Shown one piece after another: positions 52,631 to 60,963 of a DNA stretch of 64,000 nt. The stretch lies in the NCBI RefSeq assembly GCF_000007825.1, contig NC_004722.1:846501-910500 (forward strand), read 5' to 3'. The notes under the pieces are model-generated. The model was not told the DNA's origin. It searched no databases and saw nothing but the letters and a program-made list of their open reading frames with translations. Within the stretch, counting starts at the first letter, position 1. Every line of letters starts with the position of its first letter. The DNA is from Bacillus cereus ATCC 14579. GTDB taxonomy: Bacteria > Bacillota > Bacilli > Bacillales > Bacillaceae_G. A program made the translations under genes and the position numbers.

Positions 52631-52656
52631 AGTGTTAAGTGAAAGGAGTGAGAAGC

Positions 52657-53649
52657 GTGTCTGAAAAACTACTAGAAGTGAAAAATTTAAAGACTTCTTT
52701 TTTCATAGAAAGTGGCGAAGTTGAAGCGGTCCGCGGCGTTACATTTCGCTTAAATAAAGGAGAAGTAGTCGGTATCGTTGGGGAATCTGGAAGCGGAAAG
52801 AGTGTAATGGCGAAGTCTGTTATGTCTCTCGTTATGTCCCCAGGAAAAGTGAAAGAAGGAGAGATTCTTTTTCATAATGAAAACATACTTTCTAAATCTG
52901 AAAAAGAATTACGTTCTATTAGAGGAAATCAAATTTCACTTATCTCTCAAGACCCAATGTCAGCGCTGAATCCGGTCGTGAAAATTGGGAAACAAATGAT
53001 GGAAGTAATTATACGTCATCAAAAAGTGAAAAAGAAAGAAGCAGAGCAAATCGCGATTAACTTGTTAAAACAAGTCGGCCTTTCGTCACCAGAAGAAAGG
53101 GTAAAACAATATCCGCATGAACTAAGCGGTGGTATGAAGCAGCGGGTTATGATTGCAATGGCGATGTCTTGTAACCCTGACCTTCTTATTGCTGACGAAC
53201 CGACGACTGCACTTGATGTAACGATACAAGCACAAATACTAGATTTAATGAAAAACTTAAAGAACGAAACGAATATGGCGTTACTTCTTATTACGCATGA
53301 CTTAGGAATTGTCGCGCAAAACTGTACGCGCGTCATCGTTATGTATGGCGGGCTTATTATGGAAGAAGGACCTGTACTTGATATTTTCCAAGCGCCGAAT
53401 CATCCATATACGAAAGGGCTATTAAACTCTCTGCCAAAAATATCGAACGGCGTAAAAGAAAGACTCGCTCCTATTCAAGGTGTAACGCCAAACTTATTAA
53501 ATCCACCACAAGGTTGCCCATTCGCAGAGCGTTGCCCGCATGCGATGGACATTTGTGAAAAAGAACGTCCGCCATATTTTGAAATTGGAGACGGAAGGCG
53601 TTCCATGTGCTGGTTAAATGATAGGGCGGTAGGTGATTCCCATGCATGA
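52657..53649 (+). CDS. Peptide ABC transporter ATPase (DppD/OppD-like)
   Basis: A 330-residue ATPase: Walker A (GESGSGKS), signature (LSGGMKQR), Walker B (LLIADEPTTALDVT), switch His (LITHDLG), and the C-terminal oligopeptide-transporter extension with CPFAERCPHAMDIC, whose cysteines may bind an Fe-S cluster as in relatives. GTG 52657 follows AAAGGAGTG; GTG 52639 would lie upstream of that site. Its 3' end overlaps the next gene. Confidence 0.9.
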   Translation: MSEKLLEVKNLKTSFFIESGEVEAVRGVTFRLNKGEVVGIVGESGSGKSVMAKSVMSLVMSPGKVKEGEILFHNENILSKSEKELRSIRGNQISLISQDPMSALNPVVKIGKQMMEVIIRHQKVKKKEAEQIAINLLKQVGLSSPEERVKQYPHELSGGMKQRVMIAMAMSCNPDLLIADEPTTALDVTIQAQILDLMKNLKNETNMALLLITHDLGIVAQNCTRVIVMYGGLIMEEGPVLDIFQAPNHPYTKGLLNSLPKISNGVKERLAPIQGVTPNLLNPPQGCPFAERCPHAMDICEKERPPYFEIGDGRRSMCWLNDRAVGDSHA

Positions 53650-54613
53650 AGAAAACTTAATTGAAGTTCGGAACTTAAAAAAGTATTTTCCTATTAAAAA
53701 AGGACTATTCGGTAGAAAAACAGAGCAATTAAAAGCAGTCGATGACTTAAGCTTTACAATTAAAAAAGGTGAAACATTCGGGTTAGTAGGAGAATCTGGC
53801 TGCGGAAAATCAACGACAGGAAGAAGCATCATTCGTTTACACGACGTCACTTCAGGTAACGTTTTATTCGACGGAAAAGATATCGCAAGTTTAAAGGAAA
53901 GTGAACTAAAAGAATATCGAAAAAGAATGCAAATCATTTTTCAAGATCCATACGCATCATTAAACCCGGCAATGAACGTATTCCAAATTATTAGTGAGCC
54001 AATGAACATTCATGGATCTTATGAAAAAGAAGAACAAAAAGAAATCATATTAGACCTGCTTAAAAAGGTAGGCTTAAAAGAAGAACATTTATATCGCTAC
54101 CCGCACGAATTTAGCGGAGGTCAAAGACAGCGCATCAGCATCGCGCGCGCACTATCTGTAAAACCAGACTTTATCCTATGTGACGAACCAATCTCAGCAC
54201 TCGATGTCTCAGTCCAAGCACAAGTCGTAAACATGCTGCAAGACATCCAAGAAGAAACAGGCGTCACATACTTATTCATCGCACATGACCTATCGATGGT
54301 AAGGCACATATCAGACCGCATCGGAGTCATGTACTTAGGAAACATAGTAGAAATTGCCGACAGCGAAGACCTATACACAAAACCGGCACATCCATACACA
54401 CAAGCACTACTCTCATCCATGCCAGAACCAGATCCAACAAACATAGGAAAAGAACGGATCATCCTAGAGGGAGAAGTACCAAGCCCGCTCAACTCACCGT
54501 CCGGCTGCAAATTTAGAACGCGCTGCAAATTCGCCACTGAAAAATGCGCACAGGAAGTACCGAAGATGGTTGAGATTGCGAAAGGGCATGAAGTGGCTTG
54601 TCATTTGTTTTAG
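53642..54613 (+). CDS. Peptide ABC transporter ATPase (DppF/OppF-like)
   Basis: The second ATPase, about 323 residues, with Walker A (GESGCGKS), signature (FSGGQRQR), Walker B (ILCDEPISALDVS) and the C-terminal Cys motif (CKFRTRCKFATEKC). ATG 53642 overlaps the previous gene's stop by 8 bp; GTG 53633 is an alternative. It ends the operon. The 3' half uses C-ending codons noticeably more often than its neighbours. Confidence 0.88.
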   Translation: MHEENLIEVRNLKKYFPIKKGLFGRKTEQLKAVDDLSFTIKKGETFGLVGESGCGKSTTGRSIIRLHDVTSGNVLFDGKDIASLKESELKEYRKRMQIIFQDPYASLNPAMNVFQIISEPMNIHGSYEKEEQKEIILDLLKKVGLKEEHLYRYPHEFSGGQRQRISIARALSVKPDFILCDEPISALDVSVQAQVVNMLQDIQEETGVTYLFIAHDLSMVRHISDRIGVMYLGNIVEIADSEDLYTKPAHPYTQALLSSMPEPDPTNIGKERIILEGEVPSPLNSPSGCKFRTRCKFATEKCAQEVPKMVEIAKGHEVACHLF

Positions 54614-54619
54614 AGGGAG

Positions 54620-54650
54620 AGCACTATGGGGACCTGGTGCTTTTTTTTTT
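54620..54650 (+). terminator. Terminator after the transporter operon
   Basis: AGCAC / GTGCT stem with an imperfect extension and a run of ten T. Confidence 0.75.
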
Positions 54651-54701
54651 GCGTTGGGGTGTGGGATTGGTTGTTAGTTTAGGAGATAACGCGCTCGAAA
54701 T

Positions 54702-54806
54702 TTGTCGGTAAATCGATATGTTGTGTCGGTAAATCGATATGTTGTGTCGAAACGTTGATATATTCGGAGTTACGATCGATATAATTGAATAATCGTTGAT
54801 ATATTT
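54702..54806. repeat. GATATAT-type dispersed repeat, third locus
   Basis: A 21-bp direct duplication (GTCGGTAAATCGATATGTTGT) followed by GTTGATATATTCGGAGTTACGATCGATATAATTGAATAATCG, related to the repeats at 18831 and 28561. Again it lies just after an operon terminator. Confidence 0.7.
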
Positions 54807-54868
54807 TTGTAAAGAGTGGGATTAGTTGTAGATTAATGTAGAAATTTAATGTTTTCGAAAAAAAGAAT

Positions 54869-54935
54869 TGACTTCTATATTAGTTGTAACTAAAATAGTT
54901 ACATAAAGATGTAATCAATTTAGTTACAACTAATA
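54869..54935 (+). promoter_or_regulatory. Promoter overlapped by a nested inverted repeat
   Basis: TTGACT and TAAAAT with 17-bp spacing form a good sigma-A promoter. It is covered by a perfect 16-bp dyad, ATTAGTTGTAACTAAA (54876-54891) and TTTAGTTACAACTAAT (54920-54935), with an inner TTACAT-AAAG-ATGTAA dyad. The layout suggests repression by a dimeric, perhaps MarR-like, regulator. No regulator gene is adjacent. The likely target begins at 55237. Confidence 0.65.
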
Positions 54936-54939
54936 TCTG

Positions 54940-55236
54940 CTAAAAATATGATTTATATATTTAATTAAGGATGGTGGTCCATACGTTGCCACCCGGTGTA
55001 GAAAGTTACTAACATATTCAAATCGATGCATATTCTAAGCTTTAGTATTTTCTGTTACGGGGCAATAAGGTGAAACGTTATCTTTTGTTAAAAACCTTGG
55101 TGGATCTTTCTTTGGAAATATTAGTTTTGGGGAAATATAGTAAGGTATCTAAAAAAGAATAAGGTATAAAAAGATGTACTTATATAAACCAAAAATTTAG
55201 TTGAGCTGGATAATAAAAAAAAGGTAGGAGATTTAA
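54940..55236. other. Leader region of the dsbA-like gene
   Basis: About 300 bp between the promoter and the DsbA-like gene. It has a GGTGG...CCACC hairpin near 54972-54993 and short broken frames, but no recognisable gene or riboswitch. It may be a structured leader or a decayed regulator gene. Confidence 0.35.
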
Positions 55237-55857
55237 ATGGAGACGAAACAAGATAATCTTATTTACGTATGGGATGCATATTGTGGATGGTGCTATGGTT
55301 TTTCAGAAAGTATTAAAGGATTTTACAAAAACCACACTGAAGTACCATTAACGGTTTTATGTGGAGGGTTATTTTTAGATAATTTACCAATGAAAAACTT
55401 TTCATATATAGAAGAAGGAAATAAAAGAATTAATCAACTTACAGGTGCTGAATTTGGTCCTTCCTATCAAAAATTGGTGGAGGAAGGGACTTTTAAAATG
55501 AATTCGAAAGATGCTGCAATTGGTTTTTCAGCTTTACGCTCATTAGCGCCAGACCGTTTATTAGAATTCACTTCGGCTATGCAAAAAGCGTTTTATTATG
55601 AGGGCCAAAGTCTGAGTGATCCTGAAACATATCGTAAAATTGCAATCGAGCATGGTTTGGACCCTGAACAAGTATTAGAACGTTTAAACGCTCAAGAAAC
55701 AATAATAGATGTCCAAAATGATTTTAATAAAGTTCGACAGCTTGGTGTTAATAGCTATCCTTCCTTACTTTTACAAAAGGATAATCAAATTATTCCTATT
55801 GGTGGTGGCGTAATGACGCCGGATAAAATTGAAGCGCGTTTTAAAAATTTATATTAA
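55237..55857 (+). CDS. DsbA-family thioredoxin-fold protein
   Basis: A 206-residue cytosolic DsbA/FrnE-type protein. The redox motif Cys16-Gly-Trp-Cys19 follows the first strand (YVWDAYCGWCYGF), a helical insert follows, and the cis-Pro loop is NSYPSLLLQ. There is no signal peptide. Likely a thiol-disulfide oxidoreductase or glutathione/bacillithiol-linked isomerase. ATG 55237 follows GGTAGGAG. It is probably transcribed from the dyad-covered promoter 360 bp upstream. Confidence 0.85.
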   Translation: METKQDNLIYVWDAYCGWCYGFSESIKGFYKNHTEVPLTVLCGGLFLDNLPMKNFSYIEEGNKRINQLTGAEFGPSYQKLVEEGTFKMNSKDAAIGFSALRSLAPDRLLEFTSAMQKAFYYEGQSLSDPETYRKIAIEHGLDPEQVLERLNAQETIIDVQNDFNKVRQLGVNSYPSLLLQKDNQIIPIGGGVMTPDKIEARFKNLY

Positions 55858-55964
55858 GAAAATTTAGGATATAGTAGCAAACATGTTATCTTAAGCCACC
55901 TGACATTCATCTCCGGAATATTCGCCAGTACTATTACACTTTCAGATGAATGGGAGTGGGAGAT

Positions 55965-56123
55965 TTTATCCCGCTTTAACGGGCAGTAAGACCCCCACCT
56001 CAAAATTCAGTGGAAGCAAAGAAGTTAGGTGGGGGATCAACTGTCCGTAAAAGTCCGATTGGTGTGGGCTAATAATCAGTGGGGGATGAACAAAACCCCC
56101 ACTGATTAAAGTTTCACTTTATC
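55965..56123 (-). repeat. bcr1-type dispersed repeat, full copy
   Basis: 159 bp bounded by TTTAT at both ends (55965-55969 and 56118-56122), inverted relative to the copy at 47675. Long internal complementary blocks (CCCCCACCT / AGGTGGGGG; CAGTGGGGGA / AACCCCCACTG) give a strong hairpin. Confidence 0.82.
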
Positions 56124-56183
56124 GGAACAAGATAAAAATATGATAATTAGTTTATAACTTTAACAAAAGGAGAATAACATACT

Positions 56184-57005
56184 ATGTTTAAAACAATCGA
56201 TACAAATCAAAAAGATGTGAAATTAACGGTGTTTAGTTCGGACGAAAAAAGCTTTATGGTCACAGCAACATTAGTTGAGAAAGCAGGACATGCATTTTTA
56301 ATAAACTCAAAATTTACTCAATCTGATTCGAAAGAAATTGTTGAGTATCTGAAAAAAAACAACTTATCTCTAGATAAAATCTTTATTATTCATGGGGATC
56401 CAGACTACTACTTTGGATTAGAGAGCATTAAAGCCGTTTACCCAGAAGCTATAGCGTATGCTACGGAGTCTACTGTTGAACATATCGTTCATTCTGTCTT
56501 AGGGAAATTAAAAGTTTGGAAAGACGCCCTTGGAGAAAATGCGCCAAGTAATGTGGTATTACCTCAAGTGTTTAAAGAAAAAGCGATTGATTTTCAGGGG
56601 TTAACATTTGAACTAGTAGGCTTAGAACATTACAGAACTAGCTTATTTAATAAAGAGCTGAAAGTATTAATTGGTGGTATTGATGTATTTAACGAAATAC
56701 ATGTATTCTTAGCGGATACTAGCTCAAAAGCGGCGATGGAGGCGTGGATTGAGAACTTGAAAGTGTTACAAGCATTACATGCTGACATAATTGTACCAAG
56801 CCATGGATCAATCGAAAAATCTCTAAATAATCAAGCACTTACTGCGACAATGGATTATCTAAGAACTGCGGTTCAAGCTTCTGAGGAAAGTGGAACTTCA
56901 AAAGATTTTGTGGCAAAACTTGAAGCAGCATATCCAGACTATGCAAATAAAGGTGTATTAGAATTAAGTGCAAAAGTTGTAACAAAAGAAATGCCTTGGG
57001 GTTAA
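56184..57005 (+). CDS. MBL-fold protein with altered metal motif
   Basis: A 273-residue metallo-beta-lactamase-fold protein. The usual HxHxDH loop is replaced by HGDPDYYFG (around residues 73-81), so one or more metal ligands are missing; a late His (VPSHGS) is kept. It may bind one metal or act without metal. The fold is supported by FLINSKFTQSDSKEIVEYLKK before the loop. ATG 56184 follows AAAGGAG. The SnoaL-like gene follows 4 bp after the stop, so they are cotranscribed. Confidence 0.75.
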   Translation: MFKTIDTNQKDVKLTVFSSDEKSFMVTATLVEKAGHAFLINSKFTQSDSKEIVEYLKKNNLSLDKIFIIHGDPDYYFGLESIKAVYPEAIAYATESTVEHIVHSVLGKLKVWKDALGENAPSNVVLPQVFKEKAIDFQGLTFELVGLEHYRTSLFNKELKVLIGGIDVFNEIHVFLADTSSKAAMEAWIENLKVLQALHADIIVPSHGSIEKSLNNQALTATMDYLRTAVQASEESGTSKDFVAKLEAAYPDYANKGVLELSAKVVTKEMPWG

Positions 57006-57009
57006 TGAT

Positions 57010-57402
57010 ATGAATAAATATCAAAAGCTATTACATGAAACGTATGTGTTAACTGGCGAAGGGAAATTGGATGCGTTCAAAACGTATTTAAGTAAAAATG
57101 TATCTTGGACAGAAGCTGCTGTGTTTCCATATGCAGGTACTTATATAGGTCCAGATGAAGTAGTGAAAAACGTACATGAACGTCTTGGCACAGAATGGGA
57201 TGACTATAGCGCTAAAGATGAAATCTATGCTTTTAATAACAATACTGTTATCGTGTATGGAAAATATAGTGGGACATATAAAGCTACAGGGAAATCGTTC
57301 ATAGCAGATTTTTGTCACCTTTATAAGTTTGATGAGAACGATAAGGTTAAGAAGTTTATTCAAATTGTGGACAGTGCAACTGTTAATGAGGTATTAAGTT
57401 AG
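57010..57402 (+). CDS. SnoaL/NTF2-like protein
   Basis: A 130-residue cone-fold protein of the NTF2/SnoaL type: an N-terminal helical pair, FPYAGTYIGPDEVVKNVHERLG, then beta strands ending FCHLYKFDENDKVKKFIQIVD. Such proteins are small-molecule binders or isomerases. Coupled to the MBL-fold gene. Its substrate is unknown. Confidence 0.75.
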   Translation: MNKYQKLLHETYVLTGEGKLDAFKTYLSKNVSWTEAAVFPYAGTYIGPDEVVKNVHERLGTEWDDYSAKDEIYAFNNNTVIVYGKYSGTYKATGKSFIADFCHLYKFDENDKVKKFIQIVDSATVNEVLS

Positions 57403-57553
57403 AATGAATCGTTTCTAATATGCCTTGTATAGGGGGAGGTTAGGATAAATGAAATTCCTAACATTACCCCTGACATTACATTTTTGGGAAGGTTTCTCCT
57501 TCTTCAAACTTTTTATAGAAGAAAACTTATTTAAGTAGAAGAGGTAGGTATAT

Positions 57554-58078
57554 ATGAAATTAGAGAAAAGTTTAATCATAACAATTATTTCTGTATTTAT
57601 TTTAGGAGTAGTTTCGACTTTGGTATATCAAGCTTCCACCGGTAATAACAAAGGAAACTCAATAAAGAGCGAGAATGTTGCTTCTGTATCAAAAGAAGTG
57701 AAAGAAAATGAAAAGAATAAAAAGATGGTAGTTGATTTCTATAATGAAGTTTTTAACAAACATAATATCGATATTATCCCTAAATATGTTAGCGAAGATT
57801 ATAAGCAACATAATCCTTTTGTTGCTGATGGACGAAAAGCCTTCATGGATTTCTTTAAGGATGATTTTGTTAAAAATCCTAATTCCTCTGCAGAGATTAA
57901 ACGTGTAGTAGCTGAAGGGGATACAGTTGCTCTTCATGTACATTCTCGTACTAATTCTCAAGATAAGGGAGTTGCTATAGTGGATATATTTCGTATCAAG
58001 GATGGAAAGATTGTTGAACACTGGGATGTAATTCAAGAGATTCCAAGTGAAGCAGCTAATGATAATACGATGTTTTAG
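57554..58078 (+). CDS. Membrane-anchored SnoaL-like protein
   Basis: A 174-residue protein with one N-terminal hydrophobic helix (LIITIISVFILGVVSTLVYQ, uncleaved anchor or signal), a charged linker and a SnoaL-like domain (NKKMVVDFYNEVFNKHNID, EDYKQHNP, ending FRIKDGKIVEHWDVIQEIP). The motif YKQHNP...DGKIVEHWDV is typical of polyketide-cyclase-like SnoaL proteins. It probably sits outside the membrane. ATG 57554 follows AGAGGTAGG. A strong terminator is 145 bp downstream. Confidence 0.8.
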   Translation: MKLEKSLIITIISVFILGVVSTLVYQASTGNNKGNSIKSENVASVSKEVKENEKNKKMVVDFYNEVFNKHNIDIIPKYVSEDYKQHNPFVADGRKAFMDFFKDDFVKNPNSSAEIKRVVAEGDTVALHVHSRTNSQDKGVAIVDIFRIKDGKIVEHWDVIQEIPSEAANDNTMF

Positions 58079-58220
58079 ATAGAAGATATATTTAATAGTT
58101 GTTTAATTGATAGTGCTGTATATAATTTGGAAATTTAGATAATAAGTTATCAAATTTAGAAAATATTTTAAAATAGCATATTAAATGATGGCACAAATTA
58201 ATACGAAATAGCTCTTTAAT

Positions 58221-58260
58221 AAAAAATCCTACTCATTAAAAAATGAGTAGGATTTTTTAT
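58221..58260. terminator. Terminator
   Basis: 17-bp perfect stem (58221-58237 with 58242-58258), AT-rich ends on both strands. Confidence 0.9.
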
Positions 58261-58272
58261 TAAAGAATAGTG

Positions 58273-58462
58273 CTAATTTTTTGATTCGGCACCATCTAAA
58301 TTTGGAAACCATGAAAGTATAGGTACTCTATATCCACGTAAAGTAAAATCGTAATTTTTTCCTTCTTTTATGTTTGCTTGCAGATCCACTGAATGAAACT
58401 TCATCATAAGAAGGCTATCCTCATTAGAAATAACTTTTTCGGTTCCATTTTTTTGCTCAACC
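58273..58462 (-). pseudogene. 3' fragment of an unidentified gene
   Basis: On the minus strand a frame without start encodes about 60 residues (QKNGTEKVISNEDSLLMMKF..., ending SWFPNLDGAESKN) and stops at TAG 58275-58273. Coding-like composition and an abrupt upstream end suggest a truncated gene. Family not recognised. Confidence 0.5.
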
Positions 58463-58482
58463 TAGTACAATCTCACCGATAT

Positions 58483-58516
58483 AAAAAAGGACCACCATTA
58501 CTGGCAGTCCTTTTTT
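58483..58516. terminator. Terminator in the remnant region
   Basis: AAAAAAGGAC...GTCCTTTTTT with a partly paired inner part; strong in both directions. Confidence 0.8.
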
Positions 58517-59204
58517 GGTAGTTTTAGAAATTAAATTATAACATATTAATATACAAATTTTAAATATACTTTTCCAAAAGATACTATAAGTTTTTTATAA
58601 TTCTTGATTTCTAAATTTTCATTGCATAATGAATTTTCTAATAAGTATTAACAACTAACAATAAAATTATCAATCCAATAGATTATTAGAAAAAACTGGT
58701 TATCCATATGATTTTTTGGTAAAATATAGATATAATTTAAGAGGGTAAAGTTAATATAGATCAACTAAGTAATGCTAAGAAAATGTTTTATTGCATAAAA
58801 AAAGGCTCCATTGCTGGAGCACTCAAAATAAACAAACGAATTAAAACAAGAAACAGACAATTTAACTATATAGATAAAACATAAATAAATCTATATATAT
58901 GTAAAAATGCATATAAAAACTCTATTTATTGATGCTATAATAGGTTTACTCGATGATTGTTATATTTTTTTATGGTTTTTAAGCAATAAATACCTTCTTA
59001 ACACCAAGTGTACAAGTAAAAGAAGACATCTTAAGCGATGTCTTCTTTTCTTATATAATAACAACACAATAAAATTAAGATGGTTCAAGTGGGAGGAAGG
59101 CACCTTTGGGTGTTTTTTCTTTGTCGAATTTGCCTAATAGGGGCAGCACCACATTGCTATCAAGTTAAAAAATTTTTTTCACCCAAAACAAAAAAACGAG
59201 CTGA
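58517..59204. other. AT-rich non-coding region
   Basis: No credible gene. It holds a small GCTCCA/TGGAGC hairpin (58813-58828), a terminator at 59018-59051 (AAAAGAAGACATC / GATGTCTTCTTTT) and, at 59082-59126, the GGTTCAAGT...GGCACCTTTGGGTGT motif shared with 30532-30576. Confidence 0.5.
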
Positions 59205-59405
59205 ATTCACATAAATAACTATGGAAGAAAACAAAAACTTGGGATTAAAGAACTTGTGATGTGTGACTATATTGGCTGTTTTTATCCAGAAGGATATATT
59301 AATCCTGAGTATACATTTGTATTTAATCATGAGGATATCGAAGAAATTATATTTGTAGGTTTTATAGATGAGGAAGAAGAGGCATTTGTAGGATTGCTTA
59401 ATTGA
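59205..59405 (+). pseudogene. DUF4176-like C-terminal fragment
   Basis: An open frame without a proper start encodes KELVMCDYIGCFYPEGYINP followed by YTFVFNHEDIEEIIFVGF and an acidic end. This matches the C-terminal half of DUF4176, a small family found in type VII secretion loci. The N-terminal half is missing and a TGA precedes it. Probably a remnant of the adjacent LXG locus. Confidence 0.6.
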
Positions 59406-59412
59406 ATAGGAT

Positions 59413-59643
59413 CTAGAAACAGGTGATCTTCAAATTCCGATAAAACTAGCAATCTCCACGCCGAAATTGGACAAATCCTAAGCAGGGAAAAAACGGACGC
59501 GAAAATGATGAAGAGATTACTATTTTCAAATCAGTTAGTTTGGCTGTAGTAGATATTATCGTTGCGAATTATTTGTATGAGAAAGTAGTGGAGCGCGGGA
59601 TGGGATTGAGTTTTGAGGGACTGCCTTTTGGTGGTCTTTTTTG
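59413..59643 (+). pseudogene. Decayed duplicate of the cyclodeaminase gene 3' end
   Basis: Aligns with 48588-48846, including the terminator. A stretch of about 85 bp, from CGCGAAAATGATGAAGAGAT to TTTGTATGAGA, differs at only a few positions. Small deletions and stop codons make it non-coding. It lies directly before the WXG100 gene. Confidence 0.85.
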
Positions 59644-59800
59644 CATAAAATCTTGTAAAGTAAGAAAAAGTTGAATATTAATATTCTAATATTCAATAGA
59701 AAGATAAAATGTTTTAAAGTTCAAAATAATACATTATAATATATTTAGTAAAATTAACCAATTTATATTTTGCTCATTATGTATTAAAGGGGAAATGAAA

Positions 59801-60097
59801 ATGGCTGGACAAATTCGTATGTCACCAGAGGAGCTTAAATCAAAAGCAGCTCAATATGGACAAGGTGCAAATCAAATTGAGGACATTTTAAGTCAACTAC
59901 AAAATTTACAAAATGAATTAAGAGGAGAATGGGAAGGTCGTGCTTTCGAAGGTTTTGACCAACAGTTCAATCAATTAAAGCCAAAAGTACAAAACTTCGC
60001 ACAGCTATTACAAGAAATTAATATGCAGCTTAATAAAACTGCAGAGGCTGTTGCTTCTCATGATGAAGAATTATCACGTAATTTCGGTTTGAAATAA
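59801..60097 (+). CDS. WXG100 family protein (EsxA-like)
   Basis: A 98-residue helical-hairpin protein with the WxG turn at Trp44-Glu-Gly46 (GEWEGRAFEGF), the hallmark of type VII secretion substrates. ATG 59801 lies 8 bp after AAAGGGG; ATG 59795 is too close to it. It may be exported itself or pair with the LXG toxin encoded downstream. No secretion ATPase gene is in the window, so the machinery must be elsewhere. Confidence 0.88.
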   Translation: MAGQIRMSPEELKSKAAQYGQGANQIEDILSQLQNLQNELRGEWEGRAFEGFDQQFNQLKPKVQNFAQLLQEINMQLNKTAEAVASHDEELSRNFGLK

Positions 60098-60128
60098 AAA
60101 TTGTCATACTCTATATAACAAGCATTTC

Positions 60129-60165
60129 AAATGAGCCATACAGCTTATATTGTATGGCTCATTTG
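60129..60165 (+). terminator. Terminator after the WXG100 gene
   Basis: 14-bp perfect stem AAATGAGCCATACA / TGTATGGCTCATTT, short T run; likely partial, giving more WXG100 than toxin. Confidence 0.75.
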
Positions 60166-60283
60166 ATTGCATGCCCAACTTAGCTGGACACACGTTTAAA
60201 AAGAGTGATATTGATAGGGAATTTTCATATATTTATTGGGATTTCTTTGGCATGTTCTGAAAATTAGAGAAAGGATTTGAGTG

Positions 60284-60559
60284 ATGGGACAATTTCAAAG
60301 TAATTTTCAAACGGCACAACAAATTGCTACGCAGATGAGAACAGCTTCGAATATAATCCAAAGTGCAACAAATCGTTCTATAACAAAGGCGACGCGTACA
60401 ACACTATCTGTTAATTCCAAAGCACAAGAAGCGAATCAACAAATGTTAGATTTTACGAAACAATTTTCCACTGCCTTTCAACAAGCGGTCGATAATATTC
60501 ATTCAGTAGCCCAAGAGTTTGAGAGAATGGATAACGAACTTCACAATACTTTTCGCTAA
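60284..60559 (+). CDS. Small type VII effector-like helical protein
   Basis: A 91-residue, Gln-rich all-helical protein (FQSNFQTAQQIATQMRTASN, ending RMDNELHNTFR). Size, position and composition fit the TIGR04197-type small proteins next to LXG toxins, which act as targeting partners. It has no WxG turn. ATG 60284 lies 8 bp after GAAAGGA. Confidence 0.7.
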   Translation: MGQFQSNFQTAQQIATQMRTASNIIQSATNRSITKATRTTLSVNSKAQEANQQMLDFTKQFSTAFQQAVDNIHSVAQEFERMDNELHNTFR

Positions 60560-60600
60560 TGTGACAACCTACGTAAAGGTAAAATAGTAAGAGGAATATA

Positions 60601-60963
60601 ATGAGTCAAGATATTGAAAAACAAATCAATCAAGTAAATCAAAAGTTAAGAAGTGTATTTGAAGAACAAGACCGAAATCAATCCGCGATTCACATTCAGG
60701 AGCAAGCGGAAGCAGATTTTTATGAATGGAGAGGTCGAAACCATCGTTTGTTTGATCGAATTTTAGGAACTTGGTATGGTGATAGAGAAATGTCTCAATT
60801 TTTTATGAATACATATCAAGAGGCACAACATATTGAACGAAAAGTCACATTTGAATTAGAAAACCAAAAAGAAACGTTGCTTAAAGAAAGACGAAACCTT
60901 AGTGATTTAGAAAACGACCTTTCCTATCAACAACAACAATTAGCGAGGGAGGTCAATGCATGA
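60601..60963 (+). CDS. DUF3958-like LXG partner protein
   Basis: A 120-residue coiled-coil protein (IEKQINQVNQKLRSVFEEQD, then LKERRNLSDLENDLSYQQQQ) that I assign to DUF3958, a family found before LXG toxin genes. Probably a chaperone or targeting partner that stacks with the LXG helices. It overlaps the toxin start by 4 bp (ATGA), so the two are translationally coupled. Confidence 0.7.
   Translation: MSQDIEKQINQVNQKLRSVFEEQDRNQSAIHIQEQAEADFYEWRGRNHRLFDRILGTWYGDREMSQFFMNTYQEAQHIERKVTFELENQKETLLKERRNLSDLENDLSYQQQQLAREVNA

Noticed and set aside
54940..55236. T-box or other riboswitch before the DsbA-like gene
   Set aside because: A GGTGG/CCACC hairpin is present, but the conserved T-box antiterminator bulge is not, and no known aptamer core was recognised.
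58907..59137. 76-codon plus-strand ORF
   Set aside because: No ribosome site, it crosses a terminator hairpin and the product is low-complexity; taken as chance.
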